Below, in pieces: positions 46,637 to 58,132 of a DNA stretch of 64,000 bases. Numbering within the stretch: the first letter of the stretch is position 1; the number at the start of each line of letters is the position of its first letter. The notes beneath the pieces are model-generated. The model did not search any database, was not told the origin of the DNA, and was given only the letters and a program-made list of their open reading frames with translations. The position numbers were made by a program, and so were the translations under genes. The DNA is from Tricholomella constricta (taxonomy: Eukaryota; Basidiomycota; Agaricomycetes; Agaricales; Lyophyllaceae): assembly GCA_013368375.1 (NCBI GenBank), contig JAACJP010000046.1, forward strand, positions 1 through 64,000, in the 5' to 3' direction.

Positions 46637-49600
46637 ATGCGCCAGACTCCCGAAGCTAAAGCTTTCTTGAGACGTATTATCTCCTTGCCCAAGGGCCCCG
46701 GAATCTCTCTTGATGAGGTCTTACGACCCTCCCTCGACGACGAAGCAGAGCTGCGCAAACTTTTCGCGACTTACAAAGACCATGTCAGGCTCAGTGATCC
46801 TCTCGTCGGCCTTGTTGACGTGTTCGATGCTCCCGCCAACGTTCGCACCACACGAGCACGCATCGTGAAGGACGATCAAGAACTGTCTGCCAAGTATGTT
46901 ATGCCGCTTTCGAAGTCAATAGGAGGAAGGAAGGCTCGCCGAGTATGGTCAACGATCTTGAAGAATTTAAGAGGAACTGGTCGATCTTCACTGAGGGATC
47001 GCTATCTCACTTATCGGACTGGAACAACGTCGTAGCTGCAGGCGGTGCCGTGCTGGCATGTTTGACCACTTTGTCTGATGCAGCGAAAAAGTCAAAGCGA
47101 TCTATCAGGAAGTACTACCACTCTGCTGCCTACCCATCCTCCGATGTCGATCTCTTTCTCTGGGGCTTGAACGCAGAGCAGGCAAGTTCTCGAGTCATAA
47201 TGGTTGACGTCGACCTTTGACAATCCGCACGACTGGTTTATAGGCTGAAAAGAAGATTATAGCAATCTACGAAGCCATTCGCGATTCTGTCTTGGGAGGT
47301 GACTTGCGTTCGAACCAAGCATACCGTTTCAATTCATTGTGAGTGATCATCCGCAAAATGTCGATTTGGGCTGAAAGATGCGCTTGCAAGCGCAATACCC
47401 ATACCGATCCGTCCAAATTGTCCTACGATTGTACAGTTCTCCTGCGGAGATCTTGGCCGGATTCGATATCGACGCGCCTTCTTGCCTTTACGATGGTAGG
47501 CGTCCTAGCTTATTTGATGCTTCCTTAACTGAGGAAACCCCAGGCCAACGCGTCCTCGCTAATCCCCGAGCAATTGTCGCTATGATGCGCCAGGCTAATA
47601 CAGTCGACATGTCCAGGAGGTCTCCCTCGTATGAAGTCAGGCTTGCCAAGTACTCTCGCCGGGCTTTCGAGGTTTATGTACCCACACTCAAACGTGATGA
47701 TGTCGATCCCACTGTACGTTTTCCAGTCTCATCACTTGCCTCCGATCCTGACCCTAGATCATTTCCAGATTTATGAGCGTTCCATCAGACGTATTGAAGG
47801 CCTGGCTCGTCTCCTTGTCCTGGAGAAGCTTTCTAACACGGATGTTCGCTCCGACTTCATGGAGTCCAGGAGATCTCTCCGTGGCAGACACGCCCCGCCT
47901 CATCAAGACTATATACACAACACGAAGAGAACGTACAAGGGAGATTTGAAGGCATCCGATACCTCCACGGGAGGGCTGGAAATGAATGACTACGACGTGG
48001 CAACGCTCCATATCCCTTACGGGCCTGGATGGGACGCTCGGAAGATTGACAAACTGGTGTACCAAACGGTGTGAAGTTTTCTTATCGTGCCGATGCCTCG
48101 TTATTTACTAACTTCCGATCAGGATTTGGAAATGAATTGTGCGGGACCTGATCTTTATTGTACGCGCTTTCTTACGAAGTTCTGTAGCTCCGTTCAACCC
48201 CAAGAACAAAGACCGTCGACTTCATCGTCACCCAGCCTTTTTCGGCACCATAAAAGAGTGCCTCGAGGATTGTTGCGAGGTATGGCTCTCCATTATCAAA
48301 AGCATATCTATCTTTACAAATATTTCAGTACTGTCCAGAGCCGATCGACTCTGACGAGCGAAAACTTCAGCAAGAGGAGGATGAAATGCACATCAGAGGG
48401 CGAATTGCGTGCGTCACGGCAGTAATTTCTCATTGCATTCTACTAAGCACCTACATTCAGGTTCATCGAGGAAGATCCCGGACGTCAGAGCATGACTGGA
48501 AGCTTCAACCCCATCGATGTCGGAGAGTGGAGCGCCCAAGTATACATCGGCAAAACAAAACACTTCTTTGGTGCCATCGTCGCCCATAACTTCGAGGCGG
48601 TCTCCAAAATGATCAAGACCAAGATCGACGTGAACCGCAGGGACCATGTCGGCCGGACTGCGCTCCACGTCGCCATCCTCACCGGGGCGACAGACATAGC
48701 ATGTGCGCTTATCGATGCTGGCGCGAGGATCACGACCAGACTCGTGGATGGGCGGAGTGCGCTGCACTTGGCTGCACAGTTTGACCAGCCCGAGGTCATT
48801 CGAAGGCTCTTTGAGAAGAGTGCCAGCAACAAAGCCGCTGCGGGAAAGATAAAGCCGGAGGAGGTCGATGTCCCGGCTGCTACGCGACCTTCGTCGGAGG
48901 ATGACTGGACTTCTGTGGATGATGGCGTCATATCTATTCATTCGGATGAGGATGTGGGTGATAGTGAAGCCGATGACGACGAAGACGAAGACGACGGAGA
49001 TGAGGATGAGGATTATGATCGTATCAGCGGCGAGGAAGGCGCAGATGTCGATCGTGACAACGACGGCAAAGGCCGCCGAATACACAAGGAGCCTGTGGAG
49101 AAGGAAGAAGAGGGGACACAAGGCTTTCCTGAGGATTCCACCGATCAACCCGACATCCTGGAGGTTGATTTGCCGGATTGGGTCCTCAGATTCACTCCTC
49201 TGGCGCATGCGGTAGTGTCGGGTTCCCTTGCTGGTATCGAGGAACTCCTCAAGGCGGGTGCAGACGTGGCGGTACTGTTGAACATCACTCGTAATACCGC
49301 GTTCCATTCTCTCACTTTGACGATTCTGAGGGAGGACGAAGACGAGGCTTGCAAAATCCTTGAGCGACTCATCTCAGCTGGCGCGTCGACCTCCATGGCA
49401 AACGCGCATATGCGCACCATCTTCCATCGTGCAGTCTCCGCAAACAAAATCAAACTCGTCTCGACGATCCTGAAATGTGATCCGAACGTGGATTTCGTTC
49501 TTAACTTCCCGTGCTTCGACTGGTGCAGCGTGATCTTCCCGGTGGTCATCGCCATCGACCGCCGCAACTACTCCATGCTCGCCACCCTGCTTGCCCATGG

Positions 49601-52600
49601 AGCCAAGATCGCCTTCACAGCAGAAGATGTCACTAGGGCCCTGGAGCAACGTAAGTAACCAGTGCTTTCTTCTAGCCTTCTTCTTCTCAGATCCCCAAAG
49701 TCCTCAGATGAAGCAACGTCAATTTTTTCCTTATGGTATCCACCACGCCATCCACAACGTGTTCCTGCCCATGAAAAGCGCCCTCGCCAGGCGCGACGAT
49801 GTGGCCCAGTTACGCATCGCCCTGGATGCGGATTTCAATATTGGACTGCGCGAATCCTTCCATGATATCTCTCAGCGTTCTCGGCTCAAAAGTATTATCG
49901 ACTGGGTTCGCTCTGGTATCAATTTCTTTTCGGAAGAGATCTTTTTCTTTCAAGAGGCAGTCAATTTCCCCTTGCACACCGCGGCAACAGAAGACCCTGC
50001 TGCTACAGGTTGGGAAAAAATACCTCGCCAATCATATCAGAGAGAACAACAAAGCTGGCCCACCGGAAACGGGACGTTCGCGGAAACGAACAGCATTAGA
50101 ACCACCGGGAGTCTCACAGCTACCTCGTCGACCTTGAACGCGTTCTCCTTGCACGCGGGGCGAGAACTTGGAACGAGATTTACCCAAATATGCCTTCCGA
50201 GGAGGAGAAGGAGGTCGTGTATCGACCGCTTCACCGCAGAATGCATGATCCTACCTCGCGATACTCAATCCTGAACAGACGCTTCCAGGAGCACTATATC
50301 GCCCAGCATCTCTGCCTTATCTACGACGAACTTTTCGACGCTTGCTTCACGGGCGACAACAAAAAGATTGAACAGCTCTGCCTTCCGCAGGAGGAATCCG
50401 ATAACACCAATCCCCTCTGTGTATACGTCATAAAGGACATATATGCTGGGCTGGAGGGTAAGTACACATGGTGCTACGAAACGCGTATCAAGGCTCCTGA
50501 AATCTCTTTTGATCAGAATACACGCCCCTCTTCGCTGCAATCAGAGGACGCCAGTGGGCTACCGCTAAACTGATCATGGCCATTGCCATCGCTCAGTACC
50601 AATCGCCCGAGGATGAGGAGAAATTCAGCACAAGAGCCGTCAAGATATACGGTACGCGCGCAAGTGGAGCTCTCATCTGTGCTCTGTTAACTGACTCCCC
50701 CATTAGACGAAGATTCCGACAGCGACGATGCTTTTTCCGAAGGCTCGAACGATACCGCCGGGTACGAAGAAACGGCATTCGTGGACATCGCAAAGCGGCA
50801 TTCCTCCATCATATCGTACCTCCATCCGTGGCGGATACTCCAGGCGACGTTCTCCTGGTACATAAGGAGCGCCGATGGAACTTAATAAAAACGAAGGGAC
50901 CCGCGGGAGCCTGTTGCAGAAAGCCATACACGACAACGACCTGGAGATGTTCACTAACGTTGCTAGCCTCTACAACGCCGCGCCCCTCCCCATCCCAATC
51001 CGCGTACAGGACGTTGTGATGCTCTTGCGCTACGATAGAGTAGAGATGCTGGACGTGTACATCCGCCGGACCGGCCTCGGCATCGACATCGACATCGACA
51101 TCGACATGCAGAAAGACCCAGAGGAGCGCCAAGGAGGACGGAACGACAAGAACAGGGTGTACCTCGGATTGAGCGTGCACGGGAAGAAGATGGCGGGCCT
51201 TGCGAGGACGAACGATCCCAACGCCAAAATCGGCACGCAGGGACTCGCCCACTGTCTGCTGTGGAGGGCAGCTGAGGAACGCGCCACCGCGATCGTGGAG
51301 TACCTGGCCGGGGACCGCCCGCGCGGCGTACCGCCACTACGCTACTCATGGCGGGGACGAACGCGCTTATCAGCTCCGGCGCGTTCCCGACCTCGGGAAG
51401 GTCCTCCCCCGATGGCTGGGGTGGAGGATCTCCGGGTTGGGCGATTCGCCGCTCATGGCGGCGGTCATAGGCGGGAGCCTGGGTGTGATCAAGGCTCTGT
51501 TCGCTAAGAAACAAAAGTTTATGGCTTCTTGTCTCCATGAGAGGTGTGTGTAGCTTCTCCTTGGTTACCAATAATGTTTACACTCGATTTGACGAATATT
51601 TCTGAAGAGTCAAGTTCGCTGGGTACAATGCGCTGATGCTGGCGGTAGATCAGGGGTGCGGGAAAGATGTCATTGATTACCTGCTGGCCAAGTCGACATC
51701 GCCGGTCGTGAATGACTCTGTTCGAGGGTAAGCGCTGCCCACTTATCAGGCTATCGATATAATACACACGATTTTATTTAGGTGGAACATCTACCACATC
51801 CTGTGCTCGCGCAGCTCTGATGATCTGATCGAACACCTCCTGACCAAACTTCCTCGGAATGTCAACGAGACCCTGCTCGCTCAGCAATCCAAAGAACGCT
51901 TCAATACAGTATGTCGACTGTTTTGTTTGCTTCATAAAATTCCCTCCATCGACAAATTTTTTTCCCCCACAATCCAGCCGCTCCATCTGGCCGTCAAGAA
52001 CGGTGCAAAACGCGCCGTCAAGCTGATCGTGGATTTCACCAAGTCCAGCCTCCTCACGCGCGATCTAGACGGCTCCACACCTCTTCATTGCGCCGTCCAA
52101 GCGGGCTTCGCCGACATCTCATCAACGCTCACTCAGCAATTCGCCTCTCCAGGCGCTGCTATACATGGAAAACGGCGTGGGCCAGACACCGCTGGACATG
52201 GCCAGCCTCCGACAAACGCTCAACCTCACGCGCTGGTTGGCGGCGGACAACGCCAGGGACGTAGGCGCGCTCAGCGTCCGGCATACTGCTGACAAGAGCC
52301 CGCGCAGGGTTGACCTGGCCATGGGGAAGCTGGAGAGCGAACTCTTGAGGTTGCGTGCGACGATTGAGCAGCTCGTGGCTGAGGGGAAGTTGGTCCCGGG
52401 CACGAGATTGGTCGAGGAGCTGTATCGCTTCGCGGAGATGATGGAAAAGAAGGTTGGGGCTGAGAAGGCGGCGGCTAGATCTGTTGATGCTGTTGCTGTT
52501 GCTGTTGGCAGGAAGGACAGGAATGGGAGCGAGGTGTGTGATGAGAAGCGTACTCTAGAAGTGGTTTCTGCGGCTGTGGTGGCAGCTCCTGGAACACGGC

Positions 52601-52794
52601 TCCTGGTCCATCTCGTTGACGTCCAAAAGTCCGTGCATGGTAATATGGCAAGGTATGCGAAAAAGAATGAAGAGAACAAGGACAAGGAGAAGGATGATAG
52701 AGAGGGCTTAGGCAAAACGGATGATCTGGAGAGCCAGGAACGCAGAGGAAGCCTGGTGTTGTCCAGGATCGACCTCGGTCCTGACAGATATTGA
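46637..52794 (+). pseudogene. Nucleotidyltransferase-like/ankyrin-repeat giant protein, frame-disrupted
   Basis: Exon pieces spanning 6.1 kb follow one conserved fungal and protist-type protein from end to end. The N-terminal half resembles a Pol-beta-type nucleotidyltransferase: AAGGAVLACL, then SSDVDLFLWGL (Dx[DE] metal pair), VSIHSQYPYRSVQIVLRLY, and GFDIDAPS as likely third acid. Two strongly conserved blocks follow (GGLEMNDYDVATLHIPYGPG; NPKNKDRRLHRHPAFFG). The C-terminal half has ankyrin repeats (GRTALHVAILTGATDIACALIDAGA; DGSTPLHCAVQAG; GQTPLDMASL) and a final LVHLVDVQKSVHGNM block. One intron (47182..47243) is GC-AG. The frame shifts without plausible introns near 46918, 47293, 50882, 51325 and 52135, and perhaps 50050-50130. 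Each segment is otherwise free of stops. It is either a recently broken gene or a conserved gene with assembly indels. Confidence 0.7.
51081..51108 (+). repeat. (GACATC)n hexanucleotide repeat, codes Asp-Ile repeat
   Basis: About four and a half CATCGA/GACATC units in the ankyrin gene, giving an alternating IDIDIDID peptide. Confidence 0.85.
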
Positions 52795-52855
52795 TGATGA
52801 GGGTATTTTTGGGGAGAGGGGGACTATAATGTACATGTAACTACGGTGACACTCA

Positions 52856-53514
52856 CTACTCCAGGATGACTTCGATCTCGTTGATGCTGTTACTTTTGTC
52901 GGGCCGTGATGAGGACGAGAATACGTCGGCACCACTCGCCAGTGAATCGATTAATAATGACAGCCGTGAGGCTCCCAGATTCGGCTCCTGGAAAACTTGG
53001 ACTCAGCAAATGTTTTTGGATTGATGGCCGGCGAACGAACCTTGCGTATCTCTTCGAGATCATCCTTGAACCCGTCTGCAACAGACGCCATCCAGAACTT
53101 CCTGAATTTGGCTTTCATTATCTGCTCCTGTGATTCTTCTTGCAAGGGATCCGCTGAATTTATGAACGCTGGTATTTCTGTGGGAGGTGGCGAGGGCGAG
53201 GGCGATGTGCGGCGGATTGGCCGCGCTTTATTTAAATTTGCTGCGACAGGTTGGCGTGACAGTGGCGCGGGAGCGGAAGAAACGGCGGGTTCAGGCTCAG
53301 AGTCAGAGTCAGAGTCGGAAGACGAAGACGAAGACGAATCAGACGAGGATTCCGAAGAGGAGGATTGCTGAGGCTGAAGCGATAGCGGTTGGACAAGTTT
53401 TAGTGGTTGCGGCTGCTCCGATTCTGATTCTGACGATGAGGATGAGGACGAGGAAGACTCGGATACGGCACGTCTCTTGCGTTTCCGCACTCGCTTTCTA
53501 GGCGCGGGAGGCAT
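52856..53514 (-). CDS. RSA3: Ribosome assembly protein 3
   Basis: Two exons (53514..53041 and 52987..52856; 53-nt intron with GTTCGT donor) give 201 residues. The N-terminal two thirds are basic (RKRVRKRKRR, a nucleolar-type signal) and then a long Ser/Glu/Asp tract. The C-terminus carries the Rsa3 domain: FRKFWMASVADGFKDDLEEI, RKEPNLGASRLSLLIDSLAS and GADVFSSS. In yeast, Rsa3 works in the nucleolus on early pre-60S particles, with Dbp6 and others. The gene is convergent with the ankyrin gene (61 bp between stops) and divergent from ADE2, with 160 bp between the two ATGs. The upstream TTAGGG and CACGTG elements fit a ribosome-biogenesis promoter. Reading through the intron gives an alternative C-terminus that lacks the domain end and is therefore rejected. 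Confidence 0.9.
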
Positions 53515-53568
53515 CTTGTCGTGCTTCAAGTGTTGGAGGGCGAAAAAAACTTTTATTTGAAGCAGCAG

Positions 53569-53574
53569 CACGTG
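53569..53574 (+). promoter_or_regulatory. CACGTG E-box in the RSA3/ADE2 promoter
   Basis: Perfect palindrome between the divergent starts. Fungal bHLH factors (Cbf1, Pho4/Ino types) bind this hexamer, and yeast ADE promoters combine bHLH or Gcn4 inputs. Role inferred. Confidence 0.4.
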
Positions 53575-53593
53575 GAGACCTAAACCTGTTTCA

Positions 53594-53603
53594 GGGTTAG
53601 GGT
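53594..53603 (+). promoter_or_regulatory. Telomere-like GGGTTAGGGT element
   Basis: Sits 80 bp upstream of RSA3 and 72 bp upstream of ADE2. TTAGGG boxes bound by Tbf1-type proteins regulate ribosomal and ribosome-biogenesis genes in several fungi. Role inferred from the gene it serves. Confidence 0.4.
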
Positions 53604-53674
53604 CAGACTGATTCAGATTTTCTCTTCATCAGAGTCAGTGATCATCAGATCTGCCTCACATCCTCCGAAACGCC

Positions 53675-55666
53675 ATGACTGACAAGATTGTTGGGATTCT
53701 TGGTGGGTGTACGTCTTTGGGCCTATTTTTACAGTCCAGAATCCTCAAAGTTGTACAGGCTTCGTTATGGATCTTTAATTATGATCAATTCCGACCTTTT
53801 ACACAGGCGGTGGACAGTTAGGTCGCATGCTGGGCGCATCAGCGTCGCTTCTCAACGTCAAAGTCGTGATTCTTGACGTTGGAGAGACTGGACCTGCAAA
53901 ACAAGTCCTCGCACCCTTGTCACCAACTCTCGCTCATGTCGACGGCTCCTTTGCTGATCCTGAAAAGATCCGTGAGCTTGCAGCCAAAGTTGATGTCCTG
54001 ACTATCGAAATAGAGCATGTTGATGTCAAGACGCTGGAGGATATTCAAAGCATCCCTCGTCAAACTCCTCTCGCCATACACCCTAGTCCAGCCACAATCC
54101 ATATCATTCAGGACAAGCTTAGACAAAAGGAACATCTGTTGTCACAGGATTCCCCGGTTTCAGAGTTTTGTCCCGTCGATTCGACCGAAGAATCCGTTCG
54201 TTCCGCAGCGGTGCAGCTAGATCTACCTCTGATGTTGAAAAGCCGCACATTGGCATACGATGGCCGTGGAAATTGCGTTGTGCAGCAGGTGTCTCAGATC
54301 GCTGACGCCATTTCAGCTCTGGGCAAACGCCCTCTTTATGCCGAGAAGTGGGTTCCTTTTGTAAAAGAAATCGCCGTGATTGTTGTACGAACGATCGATG
54401 GTGAAGTCCAGTCATATCCTCCAGTAGAGACCGTCCATAAGGACAACGTATGTCATCTGGTCTTTGCTCCTCTGCGTGGCCATGATCCGACTCTCCCTCA
54501 ACGCGCATGCGCCATTGCTGAAGCTGCAGTCAAAACTTTCACGGGTGCTGGTGTTTTTGGGGTTGAGATGTTCCTTATGGAGGACGGTTGGTCAATCTCA
54601 TTCTCTGTCGATTCATAGACGCTAATAACCCAAGCAGGTTGCATCTTCATAAATGAGATCGCTCCTCGCCCACACAATTCTGGTCATTACACCATCGAGG
54701 CTTGCGAGACTTCCCAATACGAGAATCATCTTCGCGCAATTCTCAACCTGCCTCTGGGATCCACCGCTCTCAAGGTCCAGTCAACCGCGATGTTGAACCT
54801 GATTGGTCACTCTTCCTCCATGGACGAGATTACCACTACTACAAACGCAGCTCTTGCGGTCCCTGGCGCCACCGTCCATCTTTACGGAAAATCCGAATGT
54901 CGCAAAGGTCGCAAAATGGGACACATCACAATCGTAGCCGACTCAGACGCCCAACTCCGCGATCGCCTCCGACCTCTTCTCCAATCACTCCCTTCAAGCA
55001 CCCCCGAAGAGATCGATCGATACGCTCCCGCCGCCACCACGCCTGGATCTGGATTCTCGGACCCCCAGCCCCTCGTTGGGATCATCATGGGTTCAGATTC
55101 GGATCTACCGGTGATGCTCCCCGCTGCGCGCATCCTAGACCGTTTCCGCATCCCGTACGAGCTCACCATCGTCTCCGCGCACCGCACGCCCGACAGACTC
55201 GTGCAGTATGCGCGCGCTGCGTCCACCCGCGGCCTGCGAACCATCATTGCGGGGGCGGGCGGCGCGGCCCACCTCCCGGGCATGGTTGCCTCGATGACTT
55301 CCCTGCCTGTCATCGGGGTACCCGTGAAGGGAAGTACGTTGGACGGCGTGGACTCGCTTCACAGTATCGTCCAAATGCCGGTGAGTCTGTCTGCTATCGT
55401 CTCGGCTCCCTCGCATCATCGGGTGTTGACAATAATCGTTCGTTCGTTCCTTCCTTCTTTCTCAGCGTGGCATCCCTGTCGCTACTGTCGCCATCAACAA
55501 CAGCACGAACGCGGGGCTCCTCGCGGTGCGGATTCTTGCGGCTGGAACACCGACTCTGGTCACGGCTATGAACGAGTACTTGGCGAGCTTGGAGACCGAA
55601 GTCTTAGATAAGGTGAAAACGCTGGAGGACGTGGGCTGGGAAAAGTACGAGGTAAAACGCACATGA
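53675..55666 (+). CDS. ADE2: Phosphoribosylaminoimidazole carboxylase (AIR carboxylase)
   Basis: A bifunctional purine-synthesis enzyme (PurK + PurE) turning AIR into CAIR in the cytosol. The first exon is only 28 nt (MTDKIVGIL), then intron 53703..53806; two further introns lie after MEDG and after VQMP. The N-terminal ATP-grasp PurK half shows [59 protein letters not shown] and [18 protein letters not shown]. The C-terminal PurE half shows [36 protein letters not shown] and [20 protein letters not shown]. All are intact, with the PurE His in SAHRTP. It is divergent from RSA3 and probably shares its promoter. Loss of ADE2 in fungi usually gives red pigment, a known family trait. The call is secure. 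Confidence 0.96.
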
Positions 55667-56421
55667 GGGTATACGGGGCCCGGTGCTGGTAGAATTATTC
55701 TTGATCTTCTTTTGGGGGCCCTCGCATCCGACCGAATGCCCTGTATACATGTTCGATGGGGGGGGGGGGGTGTGCCTTGTGTTCTGTGTTCTGCAATGGA
55801 TGCCGGGGTGTGCAGGTGATTTCGCTGTAGCTTATTCGCTTGATGTTAATTTTCCGATATTGGAGTCGTTCCTCGTTCCAGGGTTCTCTTGAGGCTATGC
55901 TTCGAAAACGCGGGGCAGCGAGGTCGGGCCCCCCTAGCATCTCCCAGCGGCCCGGCAGTGTACCGTTCAATGTGATTCGTTGTCTGACTTCAGGATGCCG
56001 CCCAGACGTCTCTACGTCTCTACGATGTCGGGGGTTGCATTGTGTACCAGTCCGGACGAAGTCCTGGAAGAATTGGCCTTTTAGTGCCCCAGGGGCAAGT
56101 CTCTTAGTTCGCACCCGCGGGCGTCGCTCGTATGCTTTTTATCATCTAAGAGTGGTGAATGAATCGTGCGGTCACGGCTCGCCTCGCCTCCTCGAGCCGA
56201 TACGTTAATTCTTCCGAGAGCACAGGTCCGTCCACAAGTTTTGCCGTCTACCATGGGTCATAAGGTCTCTCGAGCCCCACGTGATCCATGCGATGGTGGA
56301 GAGAGCAACATACTCGCTGCCAGTGAAACTTGAAAGTGCACATCAACTGTCTCTGCGTTTTGTGAGCCTCACATCTAGGACAAACCCTGCGTCGTGACTG
56401 TAGCCTACCGGTAGGCCCGGG

Positions 56422-56428
56422 CGGTCCG
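56422..56428 (-). promoter_or_regulatory. CGGTCCG site (CGG-N-CCG palindrome), distal
   Basis: Same element as at 56571 and 59569, in the opposite sense, directly after a GGCCCGGGCGG block. A CGG inverted repeat is the kind of site recognised by Zn2Cys6 regulators. Confidence 0.35.
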
Positions 56429-56570
56429 CTCGCTCTCCAGTGCTGTCCAAGTTACCGTGACTGCACGCAACCCAATCCCGAGGAAAATCGCCGCACTCCG
56501 AGTCGATGATGATGGCGCGTTTACCCTTCACTGTCGTGTTCCCTCTCTTCTGTGGCCCGGGCGGATTGGC

Positions 56571-56579
56571 GGACCGCCG
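56571..56579 (+). promoter_or_regulatory. CGGACCGCC element upstream of pectate lyase 1
   Basis: Nine bases shared exactly with the promoter of the second lyase and at nearly the same distance (194 bp here, 185 bp there) from the ATG. Candidate site for a pectin-responsive Zn2Cys6 factor. Confidence 0.45.
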
Positions 56580-56688
56580 TGCTCTTTACTTGCGCTGTAC
56601 GACAACCTTACTATCGCTTGGCTTGGTCTCACTCGGTTGAAAACATGCAGAGGATCCGACAGTTCTCCGAACGGGGTGGCTAGCTAGT

Positions 56689-56696
56689 ATAAAAGA
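56689..56696 (+). promoter_or_regulatory. TATA box of pectate lyase 1
   Basis: TATAAAAG 76 bp before the ATG at 56765; the second lyase has TATAAAG 83 bp before its ATG. Confidence 0.55.
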
Positions 56697-56764
56697 CACC
56701 TCATCTCACTGCAGTTGGAGCAGAACTCGTTCTCTGATTGCTTTAACATCTCCAGATCTCAGAC

Positions 56765-58132
56765 ATGAAGTGGCTCTACTCTCTCCTCGCTTTCACCGCA
56801 GTACAAGTCGTCTCGGTACGCATCATTGAAAGGATTGCTTCCTTTCCGGAAGGACTGACTGACCTAAAATTATCTTTATCTTCGTAGTCCGCTCCGAGCG
56901 AGCTGGTCAAGAGGGCAAGTGTCAATGATGTCGCCAACATCGGCTACGCTGCGCAGGCTGGGTAAATATAGACAACTTCCAGTTATTTTTGGGCGTCGCG
57001 ACTGACTTTCGCCACGCGGAATAATAGTACCACCGGTGGATCAGGAGGAACTTCTACCACTGTCACCACCCTTGCTGCTCTGACCGCTGCTGTGGCTGGA
57101 ACTGCCAAGAAGGTCGTCATCGTTTCTGGTGGGTCCCCCCCCCCCCCGGTAGTATGCTTCTTCAATTTAGATTTAACGTTTTTTCTTTTTCCTTCTGTTT
57201 TTAAGGAACGATCTCTGGAAACACCATTGTGAAAGTCGGCTCCAATACTTCCATCATTGGAAAGCAGGGTTCTGGTATGTCCTTGTCACTGATATGTCTA
57301 GCAGTTTATTACTTACCTGACTTTTTCTTCAGCCCTAGTTGGCGTTGGCCTCCGCGTGTTGAACGAGAACAACGTCATCATCCGCAACCTCAAGGTCTCC
57401 AAGGTCTTGGCCGATGCCGGTGATGCCATTGGCATCCAGGCCTCTTCCAAGGTTTGGCTGGATCACCTCGACCTCTCCAGCGACATGGACCACGACAAGG
57501 ACTAGTCAGTCTATCGATATCTGCCTCGGAAGCACGAGCTGACCCCAAACTAGCTATGACGGTCTCCTCGACATCACCCACGGCTGCACGGGCGTCACCG
57601 TGTCCGGCTCCAAGCTGTACAACCACTGGAAAGGCTCCCTCGTGGGCCACTCCGACTCCAACGCCGCGGAGGACACCAAAATCACGGTCACATACGCCAA
57701 CAACTACTGGTCCAACATCAACTCCCGCACGCCCTCCTTCCGCTTCGGTAAAGGCCATATCTACAACAACGTCTTTGACAACACCGGAGATGGGATCAAC
57801 ACCCGTGTCGGTGCGCAGCTCCTGGTTGAGAACAACGTTTGGAGTGGTGAGTGCCCCCCCTCCCTCCCCCCCTTCCCCCTTTCCCCTCTCTTCTCCGAGT
57901 CCAAGTAGAGTTTCTGATTCCGAGGCGGGATGGGATAATGATAGGCGCCAAGAAGCCCTTGTACTCCACCGACGGAGGCTTCGCCGTGGCGAGAGGAAAC
58001 GACTTTGGCGGTGCGGCCAACACTGCGCCCGCCGGCACCTTCACGCAGGCCCCGTACTCGTACACCTTGATCGCCACCTCCAGCGTCAGGTCTGCGGTCG
58101 TCTCTTCGTCCGGCCAGACTTTGGGCTTCTGA
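56765..58132 (+). CDS. Pectate lyase, PL1 family, copy 1
   Basis: A secreted enzyme cleaving de-esterified pectin by beta-elimination with calcium. About seven exons; intron 1 splits the signal peptide (MKWLYSLLAFTAVQVVS). The mature part starts with a Lys-Arg (LVKRAS) that could be a Kex2 site. The parallel beta-helix then runs through TTGGSGGTSTTVTTLAAL, GTISGNTIVKVGSNTSIIG, GVGLRVLNENNVIIRNL, VWLDHLDLSSDMDHDKD (calcium-binding Asp cluster), YDGLLDITHGCTGVTV, HWKGSLVGHSDSN, TPSFRFGKGHIYNNVF (catalytic Arg region) and GAQLLVENNVWSG. Length is about 310 residues, normal for fungal PL1. The intron after IVSG holds 12 consecutive C. It is a tandem duplicate of the gene at 59754, with the same exon layout. 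Intact. Confidence 0.93.

Larger units (their letters stand above)
55667..56764. other. Intergenic; promoter of pectate lyase 1
   Basis: ADE2 3' flank with a run of 13 G (55758..55770), then an upstream region with two GGCCCGGGCGG copies (56414..56424 and 56555..56565) and the CGGACCG sites listed separately. No ORF supported. Confidence 0.45.

Noticed and set aside
46896..46925. A 29-nt intron (GTATGT..ATAG) to explain the first frame change of the ankyrin gene
   Set aside because: Too short for fungal splicing, and removing it would delete the conserved YVMPLS text that precedes it.
50963..51571. Arg/Pro-rich 202-residue minus-strand ORF
   Set aside because: Antisense of the GC-rich ankyrin gene; no motif and strand-biased composition.
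54702..55571. 289-residue Arg/His-rich ORF overlapping ADE2
   Set aside because: Out-of-frame shadow of the GC-rich PurE region of ADE2.
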